Shown here: positions 33,656 through 43,381 of the stretch, piece after piece | Layout of the letters: every line of letters starts with the position of its first letter | Position numbering within the stretch: the stretch's first letter is position 1 | Source: DATLFA01 sp035525225 | GTDB taxonomy: Bacteria > Actinomycetota > Acidimicrobiia > Acidimicrobiales > WLNW01 | Length of the DNA: 64,000 bases | Assembly (NCBI GenBank): GCA_035525225.1 | Contig: DATLFA010000057.1 | Location: forward strand, 1 to 64,000 | Direction: 5' to 3' | Made by a program: the position numbers and the translations under genes | Notes under the pieces: model-generated | Seen by the model: the letters and a program-made list of their open reading frames with translations, nothing else | Told to the model about the DNA's origin: nothing | Database searches by the model: none

Positions 33656-36600
33656 GTGCCGAACCCCGTTGCCGACGCCTCGCGGAAGACCCTCGCGTAC
33701 TGGGCCGACTTCGTTGCGGACGCTCCGGCGGTGCTCGCTCTGCCGGCCGATTCGCTGCGCCGCAGGGCAGAGTCGCAAACCGCGGTCGCGAGGATCGAGA
33801 TTCCGTTCGATGAGTTCGCCCGAGTCGAAGGTTTCGCTCGAGCCCAATCACTGCGCGTGCCCGAGGTGCTCCTCGCTGCGTGGAATGCGCTGCTCGTTCG
33901 CTATACCGATCAAACCGACGTGGTGATCGGCTGTACCGGCATCGATGGTCATGGCCGCGATTCGGACCGGTTCATTCTCGTACGGGCGCAGGTCGACGCG
34001 GGTACGACGTTCGAGGACCTCTGCTGCGCAGTACACGCGTCGGCCGAGCGCGGGCTCGCGGCGGGCTCAGTGAGCGTCGCGGAGTTGCTCGAAGAGGTTC
34101 GTGCCGAACCCGGGCCGGCAAAGCGGCCGTTCTTTCAGGTCGCGTTCGCGTTGGCCGATCACATCGACCCATCTCGCGAACCCCTCGTGTGGGCTGACGC
34201 ATATCCGCCTTGCGACGTAGCGCTCGTCGTCGCCCCCGACGACAAAGGGTGCACTCTCGCAATCGAGTACACGACGGCGCTCTTTGCGCCTGACCGAATC
34301 GACCGAATGCTCGGCCACCTGCGCCATCTGCTCGGTTCTGCGTGCAGCTCGGCGAATACTGCGCTGGGACAGCTGTCGCTCGTCACGGCGCAAGAGCTCG
34401 AGCAACTTGCCGGATGGAACGCGACCGAAACGGCCGGATCGCCTGCCACTTCGATCGCCGCGCTCTTCCGTGACCAAGTCGCGCGCACGCCGGACGACAC
34501 CGCGATCGAGTTCGATGGCCACGCTCTGTCGTATCGAGAGCTGCAGGAGCGCGCGGAGTCGTTGGCCGACCTGCTCGAGGACCGCGGCGCCACGACCGAC
34601 GTCGCCGTGGCCGTAAGCGTTCGGCGATCGTTCAAAATGGTCATCGCCGTGCTCGCGGTACTCGAGTCGGGTGGCGCCTACGTACCGATAGATCCCGACT
34701 ATCCGCCGGACCGTCAGGCACTGATGCTCACCGACTCCGGCGCTCGTTTGCTGATTCACGATGGCGGTTCGAACGAGGCACTCCTCGTTGCCCCCGGAGT
34801 CGAAGCGATCAGCGTCACCGCCGCGCAGTCGCGGCCGCGGCAGGTTCGCCACGATGCAACGCAACCTTCCGGCGATCAACTCGGGTACGTGATCTTCACC
34901 TCTGGATCGACTGGCCGGCCGAAAGGCGTCGCCCTGCCGCAGATCGCTCTGACGAACCTCTTGGAATGGCAGTTGCGCGCGCCCCATTTTCGTCCGGGCG
35001 CCCGCACGTTGCAGTTCACGTCGCTGAGCTTCGACGTGTCGTTCCAAGAGATCCTCTCGACTCTGTGCTCAGGCGGGACTCTCGTGCTCATCGCCGATCA
35101 CATGCGTCGAGATCCGCGAGCCCTGCTGGACTACGTGATCCTCAATCGCGTGGAGCGGCTGTTCGTCCCGTTTGTTGCACTCAAGGGCCTCGCCCACGCC
35201 GCGATCACGACAAAGCGATTCCCCACCGATCTACGCGAGATCTATACGGCGGGAGAGCAGCTTCAGGTCGACGACGAGATCCGCCAGTTCTTCACGGCCA
35301 TGCCCGGGTGCCTGCTCGAGAATCAATACGGCCCATCCGAATCACACGTCGTGAGCAAGTACACGTTGCCACAAGACATCGCGGACTGGACGACGCTCCC
35401 CCCCATCGGGGCGCCGATCGCCAATACGCGGCTCTACGTGTTCGACAGTCGAATGCAGCTCACCCCGGTCGGAGTCCCCGGCGAGTTGTACATCGCGGGA
35501 ACCTCCCTGGCCCGCGGCTACCTCGGCCGGCCCGACTTGACCGACGAACGTTTCACTACGATCGATGTACCAGGAGCAGGCCGCGAGCGCGCGTACCGCA
35601 CGGGAGACCTCGTCCGCTGGTCGGCCGACGGCAACCTGGAGTTTCTCGGGAGAGTCGACAGCCAGGTCAAGTTCCGGGGTTTCCGGATCGAGCCGGGCGA
35701 GGTGAGCGCGGTTTTGTCGAGCCATCCCGATGTCTCGCAGTGTGTCGCGGTCATAAAGCACATCGAAGGCGTCGGCCCGCGACTGTCGGCGTACATCACA
35801 TCGGCGGGCGACAACGTCGACCTCGGCCGCATTCATCGTTTCGCGAGGGAGCGACTTCCCGACTACATGGTGCCTTCCCACATCGCCATCGTCGACGCGT
35901 TCCCGCTGACTTCGTCGGGAAAGGTCGATCTCCGGGCTCTACCCGAGCCCGTTTTCGATCGCGCCATCCTCGACACTCCGTTCGAGCGAGCGACCACGCC
36001 CACCGAGCGAGACCTGGCCCAAGTGTGGAGCACGCTGCTCGGCATCCCTGAGATAGGTGTGCTCGATGACTTCTTCGTACTGGGCGGCGATTCGCTCATG
36101 GCCGTGGAGATGTTCGCGATGATCCGTGACCGACACGGCCGAGACCTTCCACTCGGCGTGCTCGCGGCGAACCCCACCATCAGACACCTCGCCGCCGTGC
36201 TGGATGCCAACAGCGAATCGGTGTGGAACGTGCTCGTACCGATTCAGACCGAAGGCACCAAGACACCGATCTTCTGCGTGCACGGTGGCACGGGCAACGT
36301 GGCCAGCTTCCCCCGGCTCGCCGCAGCCCTGCCCGGACAACCCTTCTACGCATTGCAGTGGGACGGCCTCGATGGCAGCACTGGCACGCGGAGCATCGTC
36401 GGGATGGCCGAGAAGTACCTGTCGGAGATTCGGCGCGTCCAACCCGTCGGCCCTTACCTGTTCGCCGGGCAGTGCGTGGGTGGTTTGATTGCTCGAGAAA
36501 TGGCACGTCTCGCCATGCAAAGTGGCGACGAAGTCGCGATGTTGGTGATGTACGACTCGCCGAATCTGTCGTCTCCCCAATATCGCCCGCACGCCAAGAC

Positions 36601-37000
36601 ACCGAAGGCGAAAATGGTTCTCGCAAAGCTCGAGCGCTACGGCCGAGCCCACGCCGCGCGAGTCCTGCGGGCTCTACGGCTGATGCAGCCGGCACCCGCC
36701 GACACAGGGCCTCCCATCCGCCACGGCAGCGAGGCCATGATCGAAGCCGTGCTACAGCACACCACTCGCCCGCTCGACATTCGCACGTTGTACTTCAGCA
36801 GCGGGCTGTCCGAAGGGTCCCAGATCGCGTTGCCCGGTCGTTGGGCAGACGATGCACTCGGCTTCGGCTCGCATGCATCGGACACCTTCACCATCCATAC
36901 GGTGAAGGGCGATCACAACGAGATGCTCTACCAGCCGAAAGCAGTGCGGATTCTCGTTGAAGCAATCGACAGCTTTCACGCCGAAAGCCGAACGCATTGA
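33656..37000 (+). CDS. NRPS-like protein: half-C, A, PCP, Cys-thioesterase
   Basis: About 1114 residues. About 1-250 matches only the second half of a condensation domain (AWNALLVRYTDQTDVVIG); the HHxxxDG half is absent. The adenylation domain (about 260-760) has TSGSTGRPKG (Ser416) and YGPSESHVV; the binding-pocket residues read D-V-Q-F-Y-A-Q-V-V, close to proline codes (inference). The PCP has GGDSL with Ser813. The thioesterase (about 860-1114) has GQCVGG, so the nucleophile is Cys940 rather than Ser, with His1087 in GDHNEM. It would load one amino acid and release it by ester, amide or ring formation. GTG 33656 has GGAG five bases upstream; GTG 33638 is the alternative. Confidence 0.9.
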   Translation: MPNPVADASRKTLAYWADFVADAPAVLALPADSLRRRAESQTAVARIEIPFDEFARVEGFARAQSLRVPEVLLAAWNALLVRYTDQTDVVIGCTGIDGHGRDSDRFILVRAQVDAGTTFEDLCCAVHASAERGLAAGSVSVAELLEEVRAEPGPAKRPFFQVAFALADHIDPSREPLVWADAYPPCDVALVVAPDDKGCTLAIEYTTALFAPDRIDRMLGHLRHLLGSACSSANTALGQLSLVTAQELEQLAGWNATETAGSPATSIAALFRDQVARTPDDTAIEFDGHALSYRELQERAESLADLLEDRGATTDVAVAVSVRRSFKMVIAVLAVLESGGAYVPIDPDYPPDRQALMLTDSGARLLIHDGGSNEALLVAPGVEAISVTAAQSRPRQVRHDATQPSGDQLGYVIFTSGSTGRPKGVALPQIALTNLLEWQLRAPHFRPGARTLQFTSLSFDVSFQEILSTLCSGGTLVLIADHMRRDPRALLDYVILNRVERLFVPFVALKGLAHAAITTKRFPTDLREIYTAGEQLQVDDEIRQFFTAMPGCLLENQYGPSESHVVSKYTLPQDIADWTTLPPIGAPIANTRLYVFDSRMQLTPVGVPGELYIAGTSLARGYLGRPDLTDERFTTIDVPGAGRERAYRTGDLVRWSADGNLEFLGRVDSQVKFRGFRIEPGEVSAVLSSHPDVSQCVAVIKHIEGVGPRLSAYITSAGDNVDLGRIHRFARERLPDYMVPSHIAIVDAFPLTSSGKVDLRALPEPVFDRAILDTPFERATTPTERDLAQVWSTLLGIPEIGVLDDFFVLGGDSLMAVEMFAMIRDRHGRDLPLGVLAANPTIRHLAAVLDANSESVWNVLVPIQTEGTKTPIFCVHGGTGNVASFPRLAAALPGQPFYALQWDGLDGSTGTRSIVGMAEKYLSEIRRVQPVGPYLFAGQCVGGLIAREMARLAMQSGDEVAMLVMYDSPNLSSPQYRPHAKTPKAKMVLAKLERYGRAHAARVLRALRLMQPAPADTGPPIRHGSEAMIEAVLQHTTRPLDIRTLYFSSGLSEGSQIALPGRWADDALGFGSHASDTFTIHTVKGDHNEMLYQPKAVRILVEAIDSFHAESRTH

Positions 37001-37015
37001 TCCAGAGTACCCTCG

Positions 37016-37041
37016 ACTCTACCCTCACGTAAGGGTAGAGT
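37016..37041 (+). terminator. Hairpin after the NRPS-like gene
   Basis: ACTCTACCCT (37016-37025) and AGGGTAGAGT (37032-37041) pair perfectly over ten bases with a CACGTA loop, 15 bases after the NRPS-like stop. A short T/G-rich run follows. It resembles an intrinsic terminator without a clean U-tract, so termination may be partial and the FkbM gene may still be reached. Confidence 0.5.
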
Positions 37042-37178
37042 TGTGTGATGATTCGTCCTCATCTCGTGTACACAAACGGGGTGCACTCGAGTCTGTTGCG
37101 GGCCGGGCTCGTGCCCTCGGTGTCCACGTCGAGGTCATCGGCGCTGGATTCGTCACCTCAGAGAATGCGGGTCATCTA

Positions 37179-38018
37179 GTGAACAACCAATTGAAATCGG
37201 GCAACACGCGTAGCGGGTTGAAGCGATTCCTGGGAGGCACCGCGCGTGGCTTGCCCAAGACCGACGCGCGGGTACTCATCAAACAGGCGCGAGTCGCCCT
37301 GACACCCCGAAGCTGGCTGCTCAAGGCGAAGCTCACGAACGGAGCCGTCGTCTTCGGGACGAACCGCCCAGGGTTCGGCGGGCGCGGTGTATACGTCTAC
37401 GGCGACGCCGTGGAACCAGAATTCGAACATCTCGACAAGTTCTTGGGCGATGCCGGAGTCTTCATCGACATCGGCGCGAATACCGGCAAATACGCCATCA
37501 AGGCCGCCAAGCGGTACAACAACGATGGCGTCGTCATCGCGGTCGAACCCTTCGTCGAGGTGTTGGCCACGCTCAACCGCAGCGCCATGGCCAATGGCTT
37601 CGAAAACATCCGCCTGCGCAATTTTTGCATGGGCGAACAGACGTCGGCGGGCACCCTTTGGCTCAACGGAAACAAGCCCCACGACTTCAGCCTGAACCAG
37701 ATGGAGGACCAAGCCCAACGTATCTCTACGTTGACGGTGTCACTCGATGATCTCTTCCGATGGGAAGGTTTGGATCGCCTCGATTTCTTGAAGCTCGACG
37801 CCGTTGGCTCAGAAGCCGACGTGCTACGCGGTGGCCACGAAACGATCGCCAAATACCGACCGATCATCCAGCTCCAAGCCACACTCACCGACGTATCCGT
37901 TGACCAATCCGACTACACGTGTTTCCGCGCGCCGCGGAGCACCGTCAAGTTCTACATGCCCAACGAACACGACAAGATCCAAGTTCCTACACAACTCGGC
38001 TGGGCCGTGCTCACATGA
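37179..38018 (+). CDS. FkbM-family methyltransferase
   Basis: About 279 residues. The FkbM-type SAM motif VFIDIGANTGKYAIKAA, then VIAVEPF and LDFLKLDAVGSEADVLRGG identify the family, which O-methylates polyketides, peptides or sugars. The GTG start at 37179 is a best guess; an open frame extends upstream into the NRPS gene and the ribosome site is weak. It is co-directional with the NRPS-like gene, which suggests methylation of its product, though a glycan substrate is equally possible. Confidence 0.88.
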   Translation: MNNQLKSGNTRSGLKRFLGGTARGLPKTDARVLIKQARVALTPRSWLLKAKLTNGAVVFGTNRPGFGGRGVYVYGDAVEPEFEHLDKFLGDAGVFIDIGANTGKYAIKAAKRYNNDGVVIAVEPFVEVLATLNRSAMANGFENIRLRNFCMGEQTSAGTLWLNGNKPHDFSLNQMEDQAQRISTLTVSLDDLFRWEGLDRLDFLKLDAVGSEADVLRGGHETIAKYRPIIQLQATLTDVSVDQSDYTCFRAPRSTVKFYMPNEHDKIQVPTQLGWAVLT

Positions 38019-38052
38019 GTCGACCGGTTGCGCCGGTTCCGCATCTCGAGCC

Positions 38053-39363
38053 CTATGGTGCGCTCGTCGCGCCGTAGGGCTGGAACTGCAACACCTCGGC
38101 GGCCGCGAGACGGGCGACGGGCCCGCGCAGTAGATCGTTTGCCGACGTGATCTCGGCAGGGATGTCGAGGCGTCGCAGGGAGTTCGTGACCTCTGAGAGG
38201 TAGACGGGGTTCATCACGATGACCTGTAGGTCGCGGTGGCCGCGAAGTGCCTCTGGGCCAACGACCGGGTGACCGGTGCCGACGAGGAACCTGCCCTGCT
38301 TGTTGGGATTGACGTCGACGGCCAACTCGACGAGGTGGCCGACTTCGAGGTTCGTGAGGAACGAAACTGCCTTCGAACCCGCGCCCCAGATGACGACGGT
38401 CTTGCCTTCGTCGACGAAGCGCTGCAGGTTCGACCGGCACACCGCCGTGCTGGATTGGTAGCGTTCGACGAACCGCCCCGCGCGATCCACAACCGCAGCA
38501 ACGTCGTCAGGATAGGCGACCGCTGTCGCGTCGACGCTTTCGGGACGCGGTCGCGCTTCGAGCACGAGGTACTGGCCGTCGTACACGGCCCTGACGTCCT
38601 CGACTTCGAAACCCGCTCGCTCGAAGGCAAAGCGCAATGTGTCGCGGGTGAAATACGAGCAGTGCTCATAGAAGAGATCCCAGAACGCGACCTCGTCGAG
38701 GACCCGTTCGACGTCGGGCACTTCGAAGAGCAGGATCGGGGGCTCACTGCGTCGCACGGCCCATCGATGCAGCATCGATAGGAACGCGTGTACGTCTGGC
38801 ACATGCTCGAGGGTATGACGGCAGACCAACGCTTCTGCACCGAGATCAACGTGCTCGTCGTCGAATAGTTCCGTCACGAGGGTCAGGCGAGCCGCAGCCT
38901 CCTTGTCGATACGATCGATGTGAACCGCCGGGTCGTAGCCAATGCCCTTGTTCCCGCCGATCTCGCACATGAGCGAAAGGAACTCGGCTTTTCCGCAGCC
39001 GACCTCGAGGACCGTCTGGCCTCGAATGTCATACCTGTCGATCCACTCGGCCGCCAGCGACTCGGCATATCTCACGAAGTGCGGCGAAAAGGCCTGGGTC
39101 TCCTCGATACGGCCGGAGTACTCGACAAGCGTCGGATCGAACTCGGAGTTGAACAAGAAGCCACAGCTGCAGCACTGAGTCAGCCCGAAGGAGCCGACCG
39201 GCCAGTCGCGGGCCTCCGCGGCATCGAAACACAGAATCGAGTTGTTGGACGGAATCGCGGGCTGGTGGAACAACCCAATTGTCTTCGCAGACGCGCAGAC
39301 CGGGCAATCAGACTTGCTCGCAACCATCCTTTGGACGGTACCGGTTGCGTTTTTACGTGACAT
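38053..39363 (-). CDS. Sugar C-methyltransferase-like protein with zinc-finger N-domain
   Basis: A 436-residue three-part methyltransferase. The N-terminal zinc domain has CPVC (20-23) and a CCSC pair near 64-67. The SAM domain has LEVGCGKAEFLSL (about 118-130) and CRHTLEHVPDVHAFL. The C-terminal Methyltransf_14-like domain has VIWGAGSKAVSFLTN. This architecture is known from TylC3-type enzymes that C-methylate NDP-ketosugars. It converges on the FkbM gene with 34 bp between. A role in glycan or deoxysugar methylation is likely by family. Confidence 0.92.
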   Translation of the reverse strand: MSRKNATGTVQRMVASKSDCPVCASAKTIGLFHQPAIPSNNSILCFDAAEARDWPVGSFGLTQCCSCGFLFNSEFDPTLVEYSGRIEETQAFSPHFVRYAESLAAEWIDRYDIRGQTVLEVGCGKAEFLSLMCEIGGNKGIGYDPAVHIDRIDKEAAARLTLVTELFDDEHVDLGAEALVCRHTLEHVPDVHAFLSMLHRWAVRRSEPPILLFEVPDVERVLDEVAFWDLFYEHCSYFTRDTLRFAFERAGFEVEDVRAVYDGQYLVLEARPRPESVDATAVAYPDDVAAVVDRAGRFVERYQSSTAVCRSNLQRFVDEGKTVVIWGAGSKAVSFLTNLEVGHLVELAVDVNPNKQGRFLVGTGHPVVGPEALRGHRDLQVIVMNPVYLSEVTNSLRRLDIPAEITSANDLLRGPVARLAAAEVLQFQPYGATSAP

Positions 39364-39464
39364 GGGTCAACCGACCCGTCTGCGGCACCCAGTGCTGACC
39401 GACCTGCAAGAAATCGGGCCTTCGGCCTCATGCGACGGCCCACGTAGCCGATGTCAAGGACATC

Positions 39465-39893
39465 ATGGTGGTACGAGCGCTGCGGCGTCTCAGGAATCGG
39501 CCCACGCCAGCCCCGGCCTCCGATATGCATGTCGAGGGGGAAATCGCGCACGCGTGGTGGGCCGAGCGAGTAGGCGTCAAGAACAAGCCCAACCCGAAGA
39601 AGCGCGGTCCGACGGCCAACCCACCGAAGCCTCCCGAGAGCAAGCAGTCAGGGTTTCAGCAGTACAACACCAACGAGTCACTGTACGAACGCAATCAACT
39701 GCGGCCCGCCAACACGACTGCTCGCGCCTTCGCATTGCTCGATGTTCCGCTGACGGCCGATTGGAAAGAGATCACGCTCGCGTACCGGGCGAAAGCCAAA
39801 GAGTTCCACCCCGACAAACGCAGTGGCGACGACAGCATGATGATCGAGATCAACCAGGCGTACGCCACGTTGCGGCGCGTGCGAGGTATGTGA
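39465..39893 (+). CDS. Orphan J-domain protein with C-terminal J domain
   Basis: A 142-residue protein. The N-terminal half is basic and proline-rich (RPTPAPAS, NPKKRGPTANPPKPPESK) and probably unstructured. The C-terminal half (about 84-140) is a J domain with HPD intact at 115-117, and it ends at the last J helix. It should stimulate an Hsp70 (DnaK) ATPase, but it lacks the Gly/Phe and zinc domains of DnaJ. AAGGA precedes the ATG. Neighbours give no clear client. Confidence 0.85.
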   Translation: MVVRALRRLRNRPTPAPASDMHVEGEIAHAWWAERVGVKNKPNPKKRGPTANPPKPPESKQSGFQQYNTNESLYERNQLRPANTTARAFALLDVPLTADWKEITLAYRAKAKEFHPDKRSGDDSMMIEINQAYATLRRVRGM

Positions 39894-39910
39894 CCGGCCT
39901 CTCGGGTCGA

Positions 39911-40363
39911 TCAGAGCTCGGACACACGCCCTCGGCGAGGTGACTGGGTGCGGGTGGCATCGACCGCGAGCCGGTCGACGAGGTCGTTGTAGTGGTCGCC
40001 GTTGTGGCCTTTGACCCACTTGAAGGTGACGTCGTCGCGGTTGCGCACGATCTCCACCAGCGGTTCCCAGATGTCGCGATTCGCGACGGGCTCACGGCGT
40101 GCGTTCTTCCACCCTCGGGCCAACCAGTTCTTCCACCACCCGTCGCGAAAACAGTTGACGACGTACGTCGAATCGCTGACGACCTGTGTTGGGCCGTCGA
40201 GTGCCCGTAGTGCCTCGAGCACCGCGGTGAGCTCCATGCGCTGGTTGGTAGTGCTCGGCGCGGCGCCGGCCGCGAACTCGTCGTCGGGAACGATCCACGC
40301 CCAGCCCCCCGGGCCAGGATTACGGCTGCACGCGCCATCGGTGTAGACGATCCTCGGGGCCAT
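39911..40363 (-). CDS. rnhA: Ribonuclease HI
   Basis: A 150-residue RNase HI. Catalytic residues are in place: Asp9 (YTDGA), Glu44 (MELTA), Asp64 (SDSTYV) and Asp130 (NDLVD), with the His loop in VKGH (120). The basic handle is present (WWKNWLARGWKNARR). It cuts the RNA strand of RNA-DNA hybrids. It converges on the J-domain gene and diverges from aceE over 107 bp. Confidence 0.97.
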   Translation of the reverse strand: MAPRIVYTDGACSRNPGPGGWAWIVPDDEFAAGAAPSTTNQRMELTAVLEALRALDGPTQVVSDSTYVVNCFRDGWWKNWLARGWKNARREPVANRDIWEPLVEIVRNRDDVTFKWVKGHNGDHYNDLVDRLAVDATRTQSPRRGRVSEL

Positions 40364-40470
40364 GCACGGATCCTGACACAGGACCGGTGGCAGGCCGTAA
40401 CCGATGCTCGGGCTCTGGCTCTGCGCCCCGGGGAGTTTCGGTCGCGGAATTCAGCTGCGAGGATGGGGGC

Positions 40471-43158
40471 ATGATCGACGGCTATTCGAACCAGCTCCCC
40501 GACGTCGACCCGCAAGAAACGCAAGAGTGGCTCGACTCGCTCGACGCGGTTGTCGACAGATCAGGCCCGCGCCGCGCGCAGTTCTTGTTGTCCAAGCTCG
40601 AAGAGCGTGCGCAGGAGCTCGAGCTCGACACCCCGATGAACGTCAACACTCCGTACATCAACACGATCCCCACGGTCGCGCAGCCGTGGTTCCCCGGTGA
40701 CGAAGAGGTCGAGCGCGACATCCGACGGTGGATTCGCTGGAATGCCGCGGCGATGGTGATCCGGGCGAATAAGAAGGCCGATGGTATCGGTGGCCACCTG
40801 TCGACGTTCGCCTCGTCGGCGTCGTTGTACGACGTCGGGTTCAACCATTTCTTTCGCGGTAAGGACGACGGCAACCCGGGCGATCACATCTACTTCCAGG
40901 GTCACGCTGCGCCGGGCATCTATGCGAGGGCATATCTAGAAGGCCGACTCGACGAATCGCAGCTCGATCGATTTCGCATGGAGATCGGTGGCGGCGGCTT
41001 GTCGAGCTACCCGCATCCGAGGCTCATGCCCGACTTCTGGGAATACCCGACGGTGTCGATGGGCCTCGGTCCCATCAACTCGATCTATCACGCGCGGTTC
41101 AATCGTTACCTTCACAATCGGCGCATCGACGACACGTCGGCGTCGCGTGTGTGGTGCTTTGTCGGCGACGGCGAGTGTGACGAGCCCGAGACGCTCGGGT
41201 CGATCGCACTCGCCGGGCGAGAAGAGCTCGACAACCTGGTCTGGGTGGTCAACTGCAACCTTCAACGACTCGATGGCCCGGTGCGGGGCAACGACAAGGT
41301 CATCCAAGAGCTCGAGGGCATGTTCCGCGGTGCGGGTTGGAACGTGATCAAAGTCATCTGGGGCACCAGGTGGGATCCGTTGTTGGCCAACGACGTCGAC
41401 GGCGTGCTGGTGGCCAAGATGAACGAGACGGTCGACGGCGAGTACCAGCGCCTCGCGGTCGAGTCGGGCGCATACATCCGAGAGCACTTCTTCGGCCCTG
41501 ACCCGCGTCTACGCAAGATGGTCGAGCAGCTGTCCGACGAAGACCTCCGCACTTTGCCTCGCGGCGGCCACGACTATCTCAAGTTGTACTCGGCCTACAA
41601 GCTCGCTACCGAAACCCGCGGCAAACCCAGCGTGATCCTCGCGAAGACCATCAAGGGTTGGACTCTCGGCAAGGGGTTCGAGGCGCGCAACGCGACGCAC
41701 CAGATCAAGAAGATGACACAAGAGCAACTCGTCGACTTGCGCGAACGTCTGCATCTCACCGACCAGATCCCCGATGAGCTCCTCGCAGACGGCGTGCCGG
41801 CCTACATGCGCCCGCCGCCTGACTCGCCCGAGTACCAATACATGATGCGGCGCCGCCGCGCGCTCGGCGGTTCGCTGCCCAAACGCGAAGTTCGCACGCG
41901 CCGCCCGCTCGAGCTGCCCTCGTCGACCGTCTTCGACGATCTGGCCAAGGGTTCGGCGGGCCGCGCCGTCTCGACGACAATGGTGTTGACCGCGATCTTG
42001 CGCGACCTGATGCGCGACGAGAAATTCGGCAAGCGCGTCGTGCCGATCGTTCCCGACGAAGCCCGCACCTTCGGTATGGACGCGCTGTTCCGCGAGTTCA
42101 AGATCTACGCCGAAGAAGGACAGAAGTACGAGCCGGTCGATCACGAGTTGTTGTTGTCCTACTCCGAGTCCAAAGACGGTCAGATCCTCGAAGAAGGCAT
42201 CACCGAGGCCGGCTCGACAGCCAGCTGGATCGCCGCCGGTACGTCGTACGCCAACCTCGGCGTGCCGATGGTGCCGTTCTTCACCTTCTATTCGATGTTC
42301 GGCTTCCAGCGTGTCGGCGACCTTCTGTGGGCGGCTGGTGACGCCCGCGTTCGCGGCTTCTTACTCGGCGCCACCGCGGGCCGCACCACGCTTTCGGGCG
42401 AAGGCCTGCAACACCAGGACGGGCACAGCCCCATCCTCGCGTCGACCAACCCAGCATGTGAGTCCTATGACGCCGCGTTCGCCTACGAGCTCGGCGCCAT
42501 CATCGAGCACGGCCTGCACCGCATGTACGGAGCCGGCGGCGGCGAAGACGTCTTCTATTACCTCACGATCTACAACGAGAACTACGAGATGCCGGCGCGG
42601 CCCGACCACGTCACCGCGGACGACATCGTGCGCGGCATCTATCTGTGGGCCTCGGGCGACGAGTCACAACCCCACAAGGCCACCATCTTGTTCTCGGGCC
42701 CGGCGCATCGTGCTGCACGCGACGCGCAGCACGAGCTTGCCACCCGCTGGGGCGTCGGCGCCGACCTGTGGAGCGTCACGTCGTACAAACACCTGCGCGA
42801 CGACGCGCTGTCGACCGCACGGTTCAACCGCCTGCACCCGCTCGAGCCGGAGCGGACGCCACTGGTCAGCCAACTACTCTCGGGCGACGAGCCGATCATC
42901 GCCGTCACCGACTACCTCAAGCTCGTCCCCGATCAGATCTCGCGCTGGGTGCCCCTCATCGCGCTCGGCACCGACGGCTACGGCCGCAGCGACACCCGCG
43001 AGGCGTTGCGCCGCTTCTTCGAAGTCGACACCGGCCACGTCGTGGTCACCGTGTTGTCCGCCCTCGCCCGCCGAGGCGATATCGAGCCGCAGGTCGTTGC
43101 CGACGCGCTCGCCGCGTACGGCCTCGACCCCGAAGCGGCCGACCCCTCCAACATCTGA
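40471..43158 (+). CDS. aceE: Pyruvate dehydrogenase E1, homodimeric type
   Basis: An 895-residue AceE of normal length. Thiamine-diphosphate and Mg binding is at GDGECDEPE (232-240), and SMFGFQRVGDL and GRTTLSGEGLQHQDGH mark the pyrimidine/E2-contact region. It decarboxylates pyruvate and acetylates the lipoyl E2; the only E2 in view is at 27378-28784. The ATG at 40471 follows GAGGATGGGGG and fits the family start, whereas the open frame from 40387 does not. Confidence 0.97.
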   Translation: MIDGYSNQLPDVDPQETQEWLDSLDAVVDRSGPRRAQFLLSKLEERAQELELDTPMNVNTPYINTIPTVAQPWFPGDEEVERDIRRWIRWNAAAMVIRANKKADGIGGHLSTFASSASLYDVGFNHFFRGKDDGNPGDHIYFQGHAAPGIYARAYLEGRLDESQLDRFRMEIGGGGLSSYPHPRLMPDFWEYPTVSMGLGPINSIYHARFNRYLHNRRIDDTSASRVWCFVGDGECDEPETLGSIALAGREELDNLVWVVNCNLQRLDGPVRGNDKVIQELEGMFRGAGWNVIKVIWGTRWDPLLANDVDGVLVAKMNETVDGEYQRLAVESGAYIREHFFGPDPRLRKMVEQLSDEDLRTLPRGGHDYLKLYSAYKLATETRGKPSVILAKTIKGWTLGKGFEARNATHQIKKMTQEQLVDLRERLHLTDQIPDELLADGVPAYMRPPPDSPEYQYMMRRRRALGGSLPKREVRTRRPLELPSSTVFDDLAKGSAGRAVSTTMVLTAILRDLMRDEKFGKRVVPIVPDEARTFGMDALFREFKIYAEEGQKYEPVDHELLLSYSESKDGQILEEGITEAGSTASWIAAGTSYANLGVPMVPFFTFYSMFGFQRVGDLLWAAGDARVRGFLLGATAGRTTLSGEGLQHQDGHSPILASTNPACESYDAAFAYELGAIIEHGLHRMYGAGGGEDVFYYLTIYNENYEMPARPDHVTADDIVRGIYLWASGDESQPHKATILFSGPAHRAARDAQHELATRWGVGADLWSVTSYKHLRDDALSTARFNRLHPLEPERTPLVSQLLSGDEPIIAVTDYLKLVPDQISRWVPLIALGTDGYGRSDTREALRRFFEVDTGHVVVTVLSALARRGDIEPQVVADALAAYGLDPEAADPSNI

Positions 43159-43245
43159 GACTGAGAATCCGCTTCTATTGCACCGCTCAGCGCGCCACCG
43201 TCACGCGGTCGGTCTGCCGCACGACGCCGACTGGACGACGGCCTT

Positions 43246-43261
43246 CGTCCCCGCGGGGACG
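43246..43261. repeat. Perfect 16-bp palindrome sharing its 14-bp core with the metH 3' element
   Basis: CGTCCCCGCGGGGACG is perfectly symmetric. Its inner 14 bases are identical to the palindrome at 13665-13678 just after metH. Both lie downstream of a plus-strand gene on the + strand (88 bp after aceE here), which suggests a recurring 3' element. Confidence 0.6.
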
Positions 43262-43381
43262 CATTTACGCGCGCGAATTAGCGTGAACTGTTGCGACGGG
43301 TATCTGTCCGGCGTCTCTCCTATGAATATTGGCCACGGTTACCGATCTTGGCCACGTTTTCAAACAGGGACGCCCGTCAGA

